A DNA stretch of 64,000 bases from Nissolia schottii (GCA_003254905.1 QANU01076963.1:765587-829586); one strand, 5' to 3'. Shown: positions 42,057-53,313, counted from the stretch's first letter. Numbers and translations are program-made. Notes: a model not told the origin generated them from the letters alone.

Positions 42057-42914
42057 CATGGTTATCAAACTCGCGAGTTTAAGTAAACTCGGATCATAAA
42101 CTCGTACGAGTTTACCCATTATTAAAAAAAATATTAAAAAATATTTTAAACAATTATTGTGCTACAAAAATATGATTAATAAAACTTGAAATTCATAAAT
42201 ACTTTTAACTCCATAATAAAGCACTAATAAAGATAAAATATATGAGTTCTAAGTTCAATTCATAGATAATATATAATACATTTGTTTGAACCAGAACATA
42301 TCTTCCTCTACATAAACTTAATGATAAGTAAAATCTATCAACACAAGAAAGAGGCGGTGTATTGAGCAACCAACATAGCAAATGTATATAAAGAACAATG
42401 TCATTCATTCTTGACAGAAGTAGTCTGCTTCGAGCAGACAATAAAGAATTCGGTGATGAGTTCGAGAGGCATGCCCTTTGTTTCTGGAACCTTTAATAAC
42501 ACAAATATCCAGGAGATGACACACACAACAGCATAAATATCGAAGATATCAGTGAGTCCCATATTACTGAGCATCACAAGAAGCAAGTATGTGACGATGA
42601 TGTCTCCAATCCAGAACACTAAAGTACAGATAACGATGCAGAGGTCACGCACCCTTATGGAAAAGATATTTGAAATACATACGATGGATTAGCGATAAAG
42701 CACGATGGCACTACGGAGTACGATTACATGCGAAGCTGGAAAAAAAAACTGTCTGTGTGGTAAACTCGTAAAATCGGCAGTAAACTCGCGATTTTATGCG
42801 AGTTTACCCGATTTTACTCAGAAACGAGTTTACATGCGAGTTAGCTCGATTTTACTACCTAAACTCGTAAACTCGTACGATTTTACGAGTTAACAAGCGA
42901 TTTTGATAACTATG
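42057..42914. mobile_element. non-autonomous hAT element carrying a host gene fragment
   Basis: The 858-bp element begins CATGGTTATCAAACTCG and ends CGATTTTGATAACTATG, whose complement is CATAGTTATCAAAATCG. A perfect 8-bp duplication, CGTGTTAT, lies at 42049-42056 and 42915-42922. The subterminal 100-150 bp at each end repeat AAACTCGTA and CGATTTTA motifs on both strands, as in transposase-binding subterminal arrays. No transposase is present. The interior is a sugar-transporter exon. Confidence 0.9.
42401..42703 (-). pseudogene. captured last exon of a tonoplast sugar transporter (TST/TMT)
   Basis: On the minus strand, a ~83-residue frame (RDLCIVICTLVFWIGDII, IYAVVCVISWIFVLLKVPET, KGMPLELITEFF, ending KNE and stop) closely resembles the C-terminal transmembrane end of plant tonoplast monosaccharide transporters. 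It covers two transmembrane spans and the PETKG motif. Upstream of VRDL there is intron-like sequence with an acceptor-like CCATAAG, so genomic DNA rather than cDNA seems to have been captured. The rest of the transporter (N-terminus, large loop) is absent. It lies wholly inside the hAT element. The family call is from memory of the sequence motif. Confidence 0.8.
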
Positions 42915-43328
42915 CGTGTTATGTTAGCACACGGTGGACGTGAAAATCATGGGTTCTTAGGTAAGCTACAAAAATCCAATAAATAATTTTGCAAAAAGAC
43001 CGGGACACTATTTATCGTGCGTGCAGGGGGAGAATCCATCAATTTGCTCTGCGAAGAGCCCAAATAGGTTGAACTCATGTGCGCGAGCCCAACTCCTTTC
43101 TCAACTCTTTTTACCAATACAACAATTACTAAATGTATATAAATACTTAAAATGTTTGTGATCTAACCAATGTGGGACTAGAATATTTTATACTAATATG
43201 TGCCTTTTTATAACATCATCACATTCTTCCACTTCTCTCATTATTTTTTGGATTTTTGTAACTTACCTAAGAACCCATGATTTTCGCGTCCACCGTGTGC
43301 TAACATAACACGTATATGAATATTTACT

Positions 43329-43941
43329 GACATTTTAATTAAAAAAATAAAAACTATTTTGTACACAATTCGCCAACACGGTTGGCGAATTCTTAATGAA
43401 TTCGTACATGCGAAATACGTCACACTATTTTCTGAACAAAATTGATACTTTCAATAAAACCTTGATTAATCAAATTTAATTGATTAAAAAAAACTATTTT
43501 AAATGAGAGCACGTGGATTGTACAAGTGGTGTTGAATGATTGAGGATGGGACGTGGATATTTTTCTTTCAAAGGCTACCACTATATTTTATCATTTATAA
43601 TCATTATAGGTCCTCGAGAAAACAAAAGAAAATTAATCATATCATCAAAGAGTGTCCAAATCCAACAGTATAAAGATTTGATTTGATGTCGGTGTGAAAA
43701 CAAAAATAATTTTACTCATTAGGTTTAGGAATAAAACATTATTTTTCGTACATGAATGAATTGTTTTTAAAATTTTTAAATTATCAAAATTTTCTTTAAA
43801 TTTATTACGTGTTCATTATTTTTATCATGTGATCTATTTTTCTAAGGGTGAATGCTTATTTTTTTTTAGAGATTCAAACTTTTCTTTAGGTAGGAGAATT
43901 TTATGTATAATCGATTACTATTATTATTTTTGAAATAAAAA
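43329..43941. other. AT-rich interval between repeats
   Basis: I see no gene. It begins with the small palindrome at 43367-43391. Confidence 0.5.
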
Positions 43942-45010
43942 TGCTTTGTGTACATCCAACTTGTATGCACTTGTACATAGACCTTTTAATTATACACAAT
44001 TAATGATCATTATACGTATAACGTACAATTTCTAAAATTATAAACAACACTCCAATCTCGAACTCGTTCCCGCTATCGTCATTCTTTTCATCCTTATCTT
44101 TATCCTCGTCATCCTCTCATCATCGTCATCCTCATCATTCTCTCATCCTCTTATCTTCATCCTCTTATCATGTGAAAGTTGATTAAAATGGAATTAAGAT
44201 GATAAAAGGTTGGTTTTCTTTTAAAATGGATGAGGTCTATCTTTAATAATGGTGGTTTACTTGTACAGATGCTTGAGTGGACAATTACTTGTGAAATGTA
44301 ATACCTATGAACATAAGCGTGTAATGTTTGTGCATTATAACACATAAAGTTTGTGCACAGATGCTTATAAAGTTTGTGCATTAAAAAGTCTAATAAATTA
44401 TTGAATTTATGGTCCACGTAAAGGTTTATGAACATAAGCGAGTAATGTTTGTGCATTCAACCACATAAAGTTTATACACAGATACTTATAAAGTTTGTGA
44501 GAGTCTAATGAATTCTGAAACTTGTTAAAGATGCTTAGTAGACAATTATTTGTGAAATGTCATCCTATGAACATAAGCATGTAATGTGTGTGCATTATAC
44601 CACATTAAGTTTGTGCACAAATGCTTATAAAGTTTGTGCATCAAAGAGTCTAATGAATTATGGAATGTATGGTCCGTGTAAAGGTTTTGTGAACATGAGC
44701 GAGTAATGTTTGTGCATTCTACTATATAAAGTTTGTGCACAAATGCTTATAAAGTTTGTGCATCAAAGAGTCTAATGAATTATGGGATGTATGGTCCATG
44801 TAAATGTTTGTGTATTCTACTACGTAATGTTTATGCACAAATGCGCATAAAATTTGTGCACAAGAATGAAAACTGAGAAACGCAAATTGTGTGTGCACAC
44901 GGTTTAAGTGCGGAGTGGAGATTCGTGCGCGAGTGAGTATTGATAATAGGTCCAAACGTATTTTATACAGGGTGTATGTATGATGTATAATATTTGGTGT
45001 ACATGTAGCA
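43942..45010. mobile_element. 1.07-kb relative of the TACGTACACC TIR element, filled with tandem repeats
   Basis: It begins TGCTTTGTGTACATCC and ends GGTGTACATGTAGCA, ends shared with the two 215-bp elements at 25373 and 28836. Inside are repeated copies of AATGTTTGTGCATT, CATAAAGTTTGTGCAC and ATGCTTATAAAGTTTGTGCA, arranged in units of about 115-130 bp with a longer period of about 260 bp (compare the GACAATTACTTGTGAAATGT region near 44280 with its match near 44541). Minus-strand open frames here (MHKLYKHLCTNF...) are translations of the repeat. Confidence 0.75.
44271..44870. repeat. tandem array with TTTGTGCA motif
   Basis: The string TTTGTGCA recurs many times, in alternating contexts (GTAATGTTTGTGCAT and ATAAAGTTTGTGCA). 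Units are imperfect and of two sizes. The array occupies most of the 1.07-kb TIR element and probably explains its size relative to the 215-bp copies. Confidence 0.75.
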
Positions 45011-46767
45011 TGACTGTTTTTGAAATTTGTTACAAGCAATTTGGACAAATTGAGATAGGTCATAACTCTTATTTCAAAACAAGTCTAAGAGTTATTAAGA
45101 TGGATTAGCACGACAATGACAATGGTGTTTTTGATCTGACAGAGGTGATACTAGCAAAAATCACCCAAACACCTAAGTCAATGTATGAGTTATATGAGGT
45201 GGTATAAAGTTAAAACATATCCAAATATGATTGTGATCCATTCTTATATACTTTGAGTCATTGGCTTCCATTTGATCTGTTAAATTGCCTGCTTACCATG
45301 ACCAAAGTCATTATGAAGTCATTAGACTCTCAATCATGTCTCATGTGAATAAATGTGCCTGAGATGTTCCATAAAGACTGAAATGATTACTTTCTTTTTA
45401 ACAATACTGTATGTTGACGTATATGTCAAACATGACCCTCAGACCTAATATGAGAAGCAGAGATTCTCTTATAAAAATGGGTTTATGAGTATCTCGCCCC
45501 AATTATATGCAAGTCAGATCTCAAAATTGGGTAGCAACAAAATTCATATTGAAATTTATATTGAAAATTATATTGGACATGTCAGTATCTTTAACTAAAT
45601 TCATAAATTATAATACATGTTTTCAGTTAGTATGCGTTCCTTTATATGGCTCTGCCTAATGCTGGTTATCGTGTTTGTTAGGTTTATAGTCCGAAAAGTT
45701 ATGATCACATGTTTCACATTAGTTTTTTGCGCAAGTCTGGCAGATTGTTTACAGACCAATAATTCAAAAAAATCAAGCAACTAATCAATTATATATTTAA
45801 TTTATATTTTTACTATTTGGTACAACTTGATTCAATAGCCTGTTGTCCTGTATAACAGGCTGGAGGACAATGGAGTGAGAGCACTTCACTTGCTCGCATG
45901 TGTTGAGGATTTCTAAAACGAACGAAATTTTAGTAGGTAATTAAGATTATTTATTTATTTTATTAATTAAGTACTCCTATGTTATTCTTTGGCTTATGCC
46001 CCGTATTCAATTAAAAAAAAGGTTAGGATTCATAGGAGTATGTTTTGCTGTCTTGTGTAGCCAAGGAAGTATGGGAGCCCCATCCTCTTCCACCATTTCA
46101 TTTCAATGAACCGTAATATTCTAAATGAATTTATATTCCTCATAACATTATATCATTTATGAGAAAGAATAATAAATAATACACTATGTTACGAGAGCAT
46201 AAATTTATTTAAACTAAAAATTTCTCATTTCAATGTTACCATCATTATTTAAATTATTATTGTCACTATATTTTATATTACAAATTAATTCGTATTGCGA
46301 ACAATTCAGATGTATTGAGATAACTCGCAACTCTGACCTTGTATTGGATCAAAGAGCTGGATGGTAGTGAACATAGTGGTGATGAGCTACGTCCTTGGCC
46401 GGTGGGTGTGGTACCTGCAAAAGTCATTTTGACACACAAGTCAATATGTGAATGAATTATGAGGTAATATGGTCTGAGATGTATCTTGTAGAGTAACAAG
46501 AGCTACTCTTTTATAACCTAAGTGTGGACTGTTAAGATTCCATAATGTGCATAAGTTTTATAAGGATTTATGTTGGTTTCATAATGCTCATAAGCTTTAT
46601 GAGGACTTATGTCAAATTTCATAATGCTCATAACATTGACAAGCTGTTAAGTCAGAGAAATGATGCAATTTGATTGAACGCCCTAGCCGCATCATCTCAT
46701 TATGTATGTCAGGCCTGAGTTCTTGTCAAATTTAATCTTTAATAGTTTTTATTTACATTGGATGTTA

Positions 46768-46817
<50 letters not shown>

Positions 46818-47433
46818 CAAAACAAAACGAAAATATTTCAACTAATTTTATATGGAGATAACTTACTCTTATATGCAGAATTAATCGTAAAATTTTGCAA
46901 TTCTTTTTTACCTTAGGAGACGTTATTTCAATATCACATGATAAATGTTACTATGTTGCACTCTTAAATATCATGCATATTCTACCTTTTTTGTGGAGCA
47001 TACATATTCTATTAAAACTACATTTGTTTTGGTCAAAGTACTACTGTTTTTGGTGTAGGGCTTAAGACCACCAAGGATTGGGCTTTGGCTGTGTTCCACT
47101 GGTCTCCACGGTTTGTTGAATCTGTTAGCTGACTGAAAACAATAACTGCTCAGTATTTGAGTATGTCTCATTTGCACTTTTCGTTTCGGTCCATTTATTT
47201 TACACTTGAGGGCCAAAATTCTTATCGCGGCTGCTTGATATCATCCTCACAGAACGAATTGGTCTTACTGAGTGGCCCGTTCGCCTAACTCTGTTTTAGG
47301 CCGCATAGCAAAATTTTTGTTTGCACAATCAATTTGGACTTAAGATGTTTCCAACAAAAGAAAAATCATTTTGGCTAGAAACATATTTATCTTGTTGAAT
47401 TGTTAAGACGTCTACGGCTTCCACAAGTGAATA
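45011..47433. other. repeat-derived intergenic DNA
   Basis: Two diverged copies of a segment occur near 45140-45215 and 46380-46470. Both contain GCAAAA-TCA...AAGTCAAT(A/G)TGTGA and an ATATGAGGT-type string, which points to an old unclassified transposon. A (TA)n run of about 22 units lies at 46770-46813. TTTCATAATGCTCATAA occurs in short direct copies near 46577-46635. No gene is supported. Confidence 0.5.
46770..46813. repeat. (TA)n microsatellite
   Basis: An uninterrupted run of about 22 TA dinucleotides in AT-rich intergenic DNA. Confidence 0.95.
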
Positions 47434-47945
47434 CATGGTTATTAAACTCTCGAGTTAATTGGTAAACTTTTACGAATTTACGATTCTACAACACAAAACA
47501 AGTTAACACTCATGTAAACTCTCTTTTGATAAATTCGTACAAGTTTAAGTAAACTATCGATTCTGCTAGTAAGTTTACGAATCAAAATCTAGCTACAATT
47601 TTACGAGTTTATCTCAAAATATACAAATTTGATAATTTTGTTAGATATTTAGCTGACTTTGTTTATGTTAGATAATATCTATTTGTACTATATATTATTG
47701 AATCATAAAGTAATATACATATATAATAAAGTATGACATAACAACTAAATGTCATTCATTAAGGTATATTTATGATATTTCTTTTATTCATTTTATATTA
47801 AAGTTAACATTATTTAATTTCAATTATAAATACAATATTTAACCATGTTCAATTGCTAATAATATTTATTTTTTACGTATGTAAAATCGTGTGAATTTAT
47901 AATTTGAGTTTACTTAAACTTAAACTCTCGAGTTTGATAAATTTG
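47434..47945. mobile_element. short relative of the CATGGTTATCAAA hAT element
   Basis: It begins CATGGTTATTAAACTCTCGAG and ends CTCGAGTTTGATAAATTTG, imperfect inverted ends closely resembling those of the hAT at 42057-42914. The subterminal regions repeat GTAAACT and TTTACGA motifs. The flanking 8-mers are only loosely similar, so a clean target duplication is not visible. It is about 512 bp, non-coding and older than the 42-kb copy. Confidence 0.65.
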
Positions 47946-48320
47946 TGGAAATACTTTATTATCTTTTTCAATTTTTTTAAAAAAAGTTTTAGTTTGGTTA
48001 ATTTGTTGGTGTTTTTCTAGACACCTTGATGGGTATTTATTCCTCTTCAATAAAGTTGTTCATTTAAAAAATATATTTAAATATATTGTGAAAAGATATG
48101 TTATGTATTATTCAATTTACATTATTTTTCATGTTAGTTTTTAGTGTGGAAAGTATTTAAACGTTGATAATTTTTAAATAAAAAGATAACTCAAGATCTT
48201 CAATTAATTCATAACACAGAAAATATTTATATCTTGTTAAACTCTTATCTTATTATTATTATTTTTTTCTCTGTCAATGGAATTTATTCCGATATCTAAA
48301 AATATTGGTTGGAAACATTT

Positions 48321-48468
48321 TTTTTAGGTTGTCTATCCGGTATCCAAGGCTTAACCTTGACTAATCCAAGTCGACCCGGGTGCTATGGCGAGTGAGTCTC
48401 CCAACGAGAATAACTGTGTTCACAAAATCCCACCACTTACCACTTGAACCAATTTCAGTTGATTTTGA
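48321..48468 (-). mobile_element. Au-type SINE with internal deletion
   Basis: On the minus strand it carries TTGGTTCAAGTGGTAAG (box-A-like), GGGAGACTCACTCGCC, CCTTGGATACCGG and GACAACCT plus an A tail, matching the SINE at 8094-8271. The box-B-like part (about 20-30 bp) is deleted, and a second small deletion lies near CACCCGGGTCGAC. A 12-bp duplication, TTGGAAACATTT, flanks it at 48309-48320 and 48469-48480. Confidence 0.88.
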
Positions 48469-48480
48469 TTGGAAACATTT

Positions 48481-49361
48481 GATGATATTAATTATTAAGG
48501 AAGCATGAGATTCATTAGAGGGCCAATGCCAAAAATAAAAAAAGTAAGAAAAGTTGGAAGCACAAGATTGAGGAGTTTGCTGACCCTCCCTCTCTCGTCG
48601 GTCTCCCTCCTGAGAGTTACTCCATACGTACCTGATTTTCACGTGATTCTGACCTATGCCCGTAGATAGGACAGCTGCTCCTACAACTTTTTGTCACGTA
48701 CCCCTTGCTTCCAACCCCCCTCCCCAAATCTCCCATTACCCATTAGCTTGTCTTCTATTTCCACTCTGTTTGCAACATGTTTGGATGAGAATAGAGAAAA
48801 TCATAAGAAAGAAAATGAAGAGAAAATTATATATATTTTTATTGTTTAATTGTAAAAAAAAATGAGGGAAAAAAAAATAATTATTTATATATGATTTTTA
48901 TAATTATTATCTTTTATAAAAAATAAATTATTATAAAGATATAATTATAATATTAATAAAAATTCATATTTTCCCATTTTTTCATGTTAAAAAAAATCTT
49001 TTTATCTAAGACCCACGCATTTTTTTTTAATTTTCTTTTGTCATAATAAAAATAACATTTTACTCAGTTTCCAAATCTCATTTTCTTTGCAACCTTTTTT
49101 ACTCGCTCCAAACAATGGTGTAAAAAGGCAGCCTTTGAAAATGTAGAAAGCCATACTTAATTTCTGACTCAACACACAGCCAACAGCAAGACCAAAAAAT
49201 AATAATAACAACAGAGACTCTTTATTTTAAAAAAAAATATTGACAAGACAGAGGTAGAGAGCATCAGTCTTTGCATTGCATTGCATTAGAATACAATAAT
49301 ATTCTTCTCTTCATCCTTGTTGCTTGCTTGCTTGCGTTGATCTGAGAGGCTCTCTTCAAAA
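48481..49361. other. intergenic and 5' region of the receptor kinase gene
   Basis: No gene is seen. The part after about 49250 (GCATTGCATTGCATTAG onward) is probably the 5' UTR of the receptor kinase. Confidence 0.5.
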
Positions 49362-52300
49362 ATGCCGAATAGAAAGCATTTTCCCATTCATCCACAGCTA
49401 CAGTTACAGTTACAGTTACTGTTCCTGGTGACCAATGCATGTTTCTGCCTCTTGTCACTACCATCATCACTCTGCTCCAAGCTCCCTCCACCCGATGCAC
49501 TCGCCCTATTCGCCTTCAAATCCAAAGCCGATCCCAACAACCGCCTCACCAGCTTCTCCGCCCACCACCACCGTTTCTGCCAGTGGGAAGGCGTCCAATG
49601 CGACGGAAACAGAGCGGTGCGCCTCGTCCTCCAGCACATGGATCTCGGCGGCGTCTTCGCTCCCAACACGCTCTCCAACCTCGACCAGCTCCGCGTCCTC
49701 AGCCTCCACAACAGCTCCCTCACCGGACCCATACCCGACCTCTCCGGCCTCAAGAACCTCAAGAGCCTGTTCCTTCACTATAACCTCTTCAACGGTTCCC
49801 TCCCTCCTTCGCTTTTCACCCTCCACAGGCTCAAAACCTTGGATTTCTCCCACAACAACCTCTCTGGACCGATCTCGACCGGGTTCAACAAGCTGGACCG
49901 GCTCTACTCCCTCCGTTTGAGCTTTAACTGCTTCAACGGCCCCGTCCCTCCTCTCAACCAGTCTTCCCTCCGAACCTTCGACGTCTCCGGCAACAATCTC
50001 ACCGGCGCCATTCCCGTGACTCCCACATTGTTCCGTTTCGAAGCTTCCTCCTTCTCTTCAAACCCCGGACTCTGCGGCGAGATCGTCCACAAGGAGTGCC
50101 ACCCGAGCGCGCCGTTCTTCGGGCCGACCAATCCGGCCTCGGCGTCGTCGTCTCCGCCGCCAGCGGTGGAGCTAGGCCAGAGCGCGGAGCTCCACGGCGT
50201 CAGCGGGATAATCCGGCAGCCGTACCAGAAAAAGCGCGACGAGACGGCGGTGATCGTCGGATTCGCGACGGGAGTCTTCGTCCTCGTGGCTTCTGTGGTT
50301 TGCTTCGGTCTGGCCGTGAAGAAACAGAGGAGGAGGAGGAGCAGTAACAAGAAGGAAGGTTCGGGGTCGGGTTACATGGGGTCGGATACGGCGGCGACGG
50401 CGGAGGCAGCCGCGGTGATGCAGATGGAGCAGGAGAGGGAGCTGGAGGCGAAGGTGAAGAGGGCGCAGGTGGCGAAGAGCGGGAGCCTGGTGTTCTGCGC
50501 GGGGGAGGCGCAGGTGTACACGCTAGACCAGCTGATGAAGGGGTCAGCGGAGCTGTTGGGGAGAGGGTGTCTGGGGACGGCGTACAAGGCGGTGCTGGAG
50601 AACCGCCTGAACGTGACGGTTAAGAGGCTGGACGCCGGGAAGATGGCGGGGCACGCGACTAAGGAGGTTTTCGAGCGCCACATGGAATCGGTGGGTGGCC
50701 TCAGACATCCCAATTTGGTCCCCCTAAGGGCATACTTCCAGGCCAAGGATGAGAGGCTCATCATCTACGACTACCAGCCCAATGGCAGCCTCTTCTCCCT
50801 CATTCACGGTATTTCCCTAAATTTCTCCTCATGCTTTTTCATTTCTGAGTTAACATTGACTCACCCCCCCCCCAACTCGCTTCCGCAACTCGGTTTCCTG
50901 TGCGGCTTCAAACTTGCTCTAATTTAATAATAATATATACTTATATACTCTAATTACGCCGATATATTAAATCAAATAGGTAGTGTTGTGTTGTGACTTG
51001 GAGTCACGAATTTGGTCCCGGGGTAATCTTTGGATATTCACTTTTTGCATGTGATTGGGGCCAACGAATTTCTCGTGATATAGTATTCTTGGATTTGACA
51101 GCATTCGAGCTTTTCAAGCAGCACCGAGAATCTTGCTGCTGACTAGTGACCAGTACATAGGAATTGCCCCTGTAGATTAATTAATTAATTAATTTTTAAG
51201 ATAAGATAGTGTGTTAAACAAAACATCTAGTCAACTGAACTGTCTGGCCCCTCTGTCTTGTAACGAGCTTTTTTCTAGCACTCGTTTTATTATATACTTT
51301 CCTGTTCCTGATCTTTTCTCGGTCCAATCCATTTACCATTACTTGATGTACAATTTTTCTTACTAATGGCAATGGTATTTTTTCTTATTTATTTAAAGTT
51401 TTGGATCCTTTTTGGACCATGGCAAATGCCAATTGGGGCCGGAATAGCTGTTTATTTGCATTGCCAGGCAGCGATGCATTGGGACAGCTGAAAGATGAAT
51501 ATGTGCATAACTATGTGAGAATGAGTGAGCCACATTAAAATCTTTGTGCAGTCGTTGGAGGGGAGCAGGATCCTGATTACTGATTGAGAAGTATTTAAAT
51601 CCCATTGCAGCATTGTGGCAGGACGGTGGGGTCCGAAGGTGGAACCCTTGGTGGATAGTAACACAACGTGCTAATAGTCCTTCCGGGTCCTACCACTCTT
51701 GCTGCTTGAATTGTGAATTGTGAATTATGAGAGTACCTTGGTACTGTAAAAGTATAATGAGACTATGAGAGACTTAGCTCTTGGACTATTATTTTGGGTA
51801 AAAGGTTTGGGACTTTTAGATGCTATACCACATTGCATTGACTCAACTACCAGCTCCAAGTAGTACCACATGTGCAGGAGCAATGTTACTATCTATCCTT
51901 AAATTTTCTTCCTTTATTTCCTATTCAAGTCGGCCCCACTTGGTTGGCATGATTGTTGCAATTATGAGTTTATCCTCTTCTGAAATGAGTAATCCAATTC
52001 TCTACTTAAACAATGGTTTAATTCATATATAGTGATGCACATGGAAAAAATTAATTAGTGTCACTTATTAATATTGCTAATTATGGTGCAGGTTCAAGAT
52101 CAAGCAGGGCAAGGCCATTGCACTGGACATCGTGCTTGAAGATAGCAGAGGACGTAGCACAAGGGCTTTCCTACATCCACCAGGCATGGAGACTTGTCCA
52201 CGGGAATCTCAAGTCCTCCAATGTCCTCCTCGGGCCCGATTTCGAGGCCTGCATCACTGACTACTGCCTCACCGTGCTGGCCAGCCCATCGAGCTTCGAC

Positions 52301-52663
52301 GAAGACGCCGATTCTGCGGCCTACAGGGCTCCCGAGGCTCGCAACCCGAAGCACCAGCCGACCCCAAAATCGGACGTTTATGCTTACGGGATTCTGTTGG
52401 TGGAGCTTCTGACTGGGAAGTATCCTTCTGAGATTCCGTTTTTGGTTCCTAGTGACATGTTGAGTTGGGTGAGGTCCATAAGGGATGACAATGGAGGGGA
52501 AGATAGCAGAATGGACATGCTTCTTCAGGTGGCTACGACTTGTAGCTTGACATCGCCAGAGCAGAGGCCAACTATGTGGCAGGTGTTGAAGATGTTGCAG
52601 GAAATCAAAGAGATTGTATTGTTGGAGAATAGTGAATTGGACTTGCGGCCAGGACTTGTGTAG
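49362..52663 (+). CDS. LRR receptor-like pseudokinase (LRR-III class)
   Basis: There are two exons, 49362-50808 and 52092-52663, with a GT-AG intron and matching phase, giving 672 residues. A signal peptide (about 1-38) contains a QLQLQLQLL run. The ectodomain has an LRRNT (residues about 44-80, with WEGVQC) and about five LRRs (for example [20 protein letters not shown]), with a NPGLCG cap near 234. The transmembrane segment is about 295-317, followed by a basic RRRR stop. The kinase domain has a glycine loop GRGCLG (400-405) and Lys421 (VTVKR). The HRD motif is HGN (519-521) and DFG is DYC (539-541), so catalytic Asp residues are replaced or displaced. This matches the Arabidopsis 'probable inactive receptor kinase' group (At5g67200-like), which act as signalling scaffolds at the plasma membrane. 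The specific ligand is unknown. Confidence 0.92.
50809..52091 (+). other. 1.28-kb intron of the receptor pseudokinase
   Basis: It starts GTATTTCC and ends GGTGCAG. It contains a C run (about 50865-50873) and a TTAATTAATTAATTAA stretch near 51178. I see no element termini or gene inside. Confidence 0.8.
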
Positions 52664-53313
52664 TGTAGTGGTGCCATGCTTTAGTCCATTTTTCTTCCTT
52701 TATTTTTTGGGTTTAATTACGGTGGATAGAAAGACAACATAGTAGTATCAGATGGAAAATAAATATTCCTGTAACAAAGAAATCCAAAAAAAAAAAATAA
52801 AAATTATACTTTGTAGTGTCACTTGAACTTCACTCTTTTGAGCTTGTCTTGCTTGACTAACCTGATTTTTCTGCCACATTTTTCAGGGTTAAGACTATGT
52901 GTTAAATGTTAAAACATTGTCTTGTGATGCGCTTGTAAATATTCTAAGTTAAACTTGTAGTTGCTAATCACAATCATAAAATCGATTCGTCATTTCTTAT
53001 AGATTAAGAAAGATGCTTATAAAAAACCAATAAAAATTAGTTCGGATTTTTCTTCTCTGCAGCAATATGTGGGATGCTAGGAGACGTAAGCCCATACGAG
53101 ATGAGTCCGTTCATTCTTTGCTAGTATTAGAAAAGCTAATTAACGAATTGGGTCGCATATTGGGCTTAGGCGGACGAAGTAAGATTACAAAAGAAGCCCA
53201 GCCGAAATGCAGAAGAATGCCAGAAAGTGCTAGAATCGTCTCCAGAGCATAACGGAACTCATGAGTAGTAAATGCTATATTGATTTAGATGGAATGAAAC
53301 GATGGGGAGGGAG
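52664..53313. other. intergenic DNA between receptor kinase and small-protein gene
   Basis: This includes the likely 3' UTR of the kinase, with an AATAAA-like string near 52757, and the promoter of the next gene. No other gene is seen. Confidence 0.5.

Larger units (their letters stand above)
42033..43328. repeat. inverted repeat whose left arm is split by a hAT element
   Basis: The left arm is 42033-42056 plus 42923-42985. The right arm is 43241-43328 in reverse. Shared strings include AGTAAATATTCATATACGTG, GTTAGCACACGGTGGACG and AATCATGGGTTCTTAGGTAAG, with only a few mismatches over about 88 bp. The spacer is about 255 bp and contains GATCTAACCAATGTGGGAC. The right arm is uninterrupted, so it shows the sequence before the hAT insertion. 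A smaller palindrome (AATTCGCCAAC and its complement) lies at 43367-43391. Confidence 0.88.

Noticed and set aside
44157-45063. Minus-strand open frames such as MHKLYKHLCTNF, repeated three times
   Set aside because: They are translations of the TTTGTGCA tandem repeat, and the repeated peptides simply mirror the DNA repeats.
49388-50764. Long open frames on the opposite strand and other frames of the receptor kinase exon
   Set aside because: They are shadows of a GC-rich coding exon. The plus frame shows LRR and kinase motifs and the others do not.
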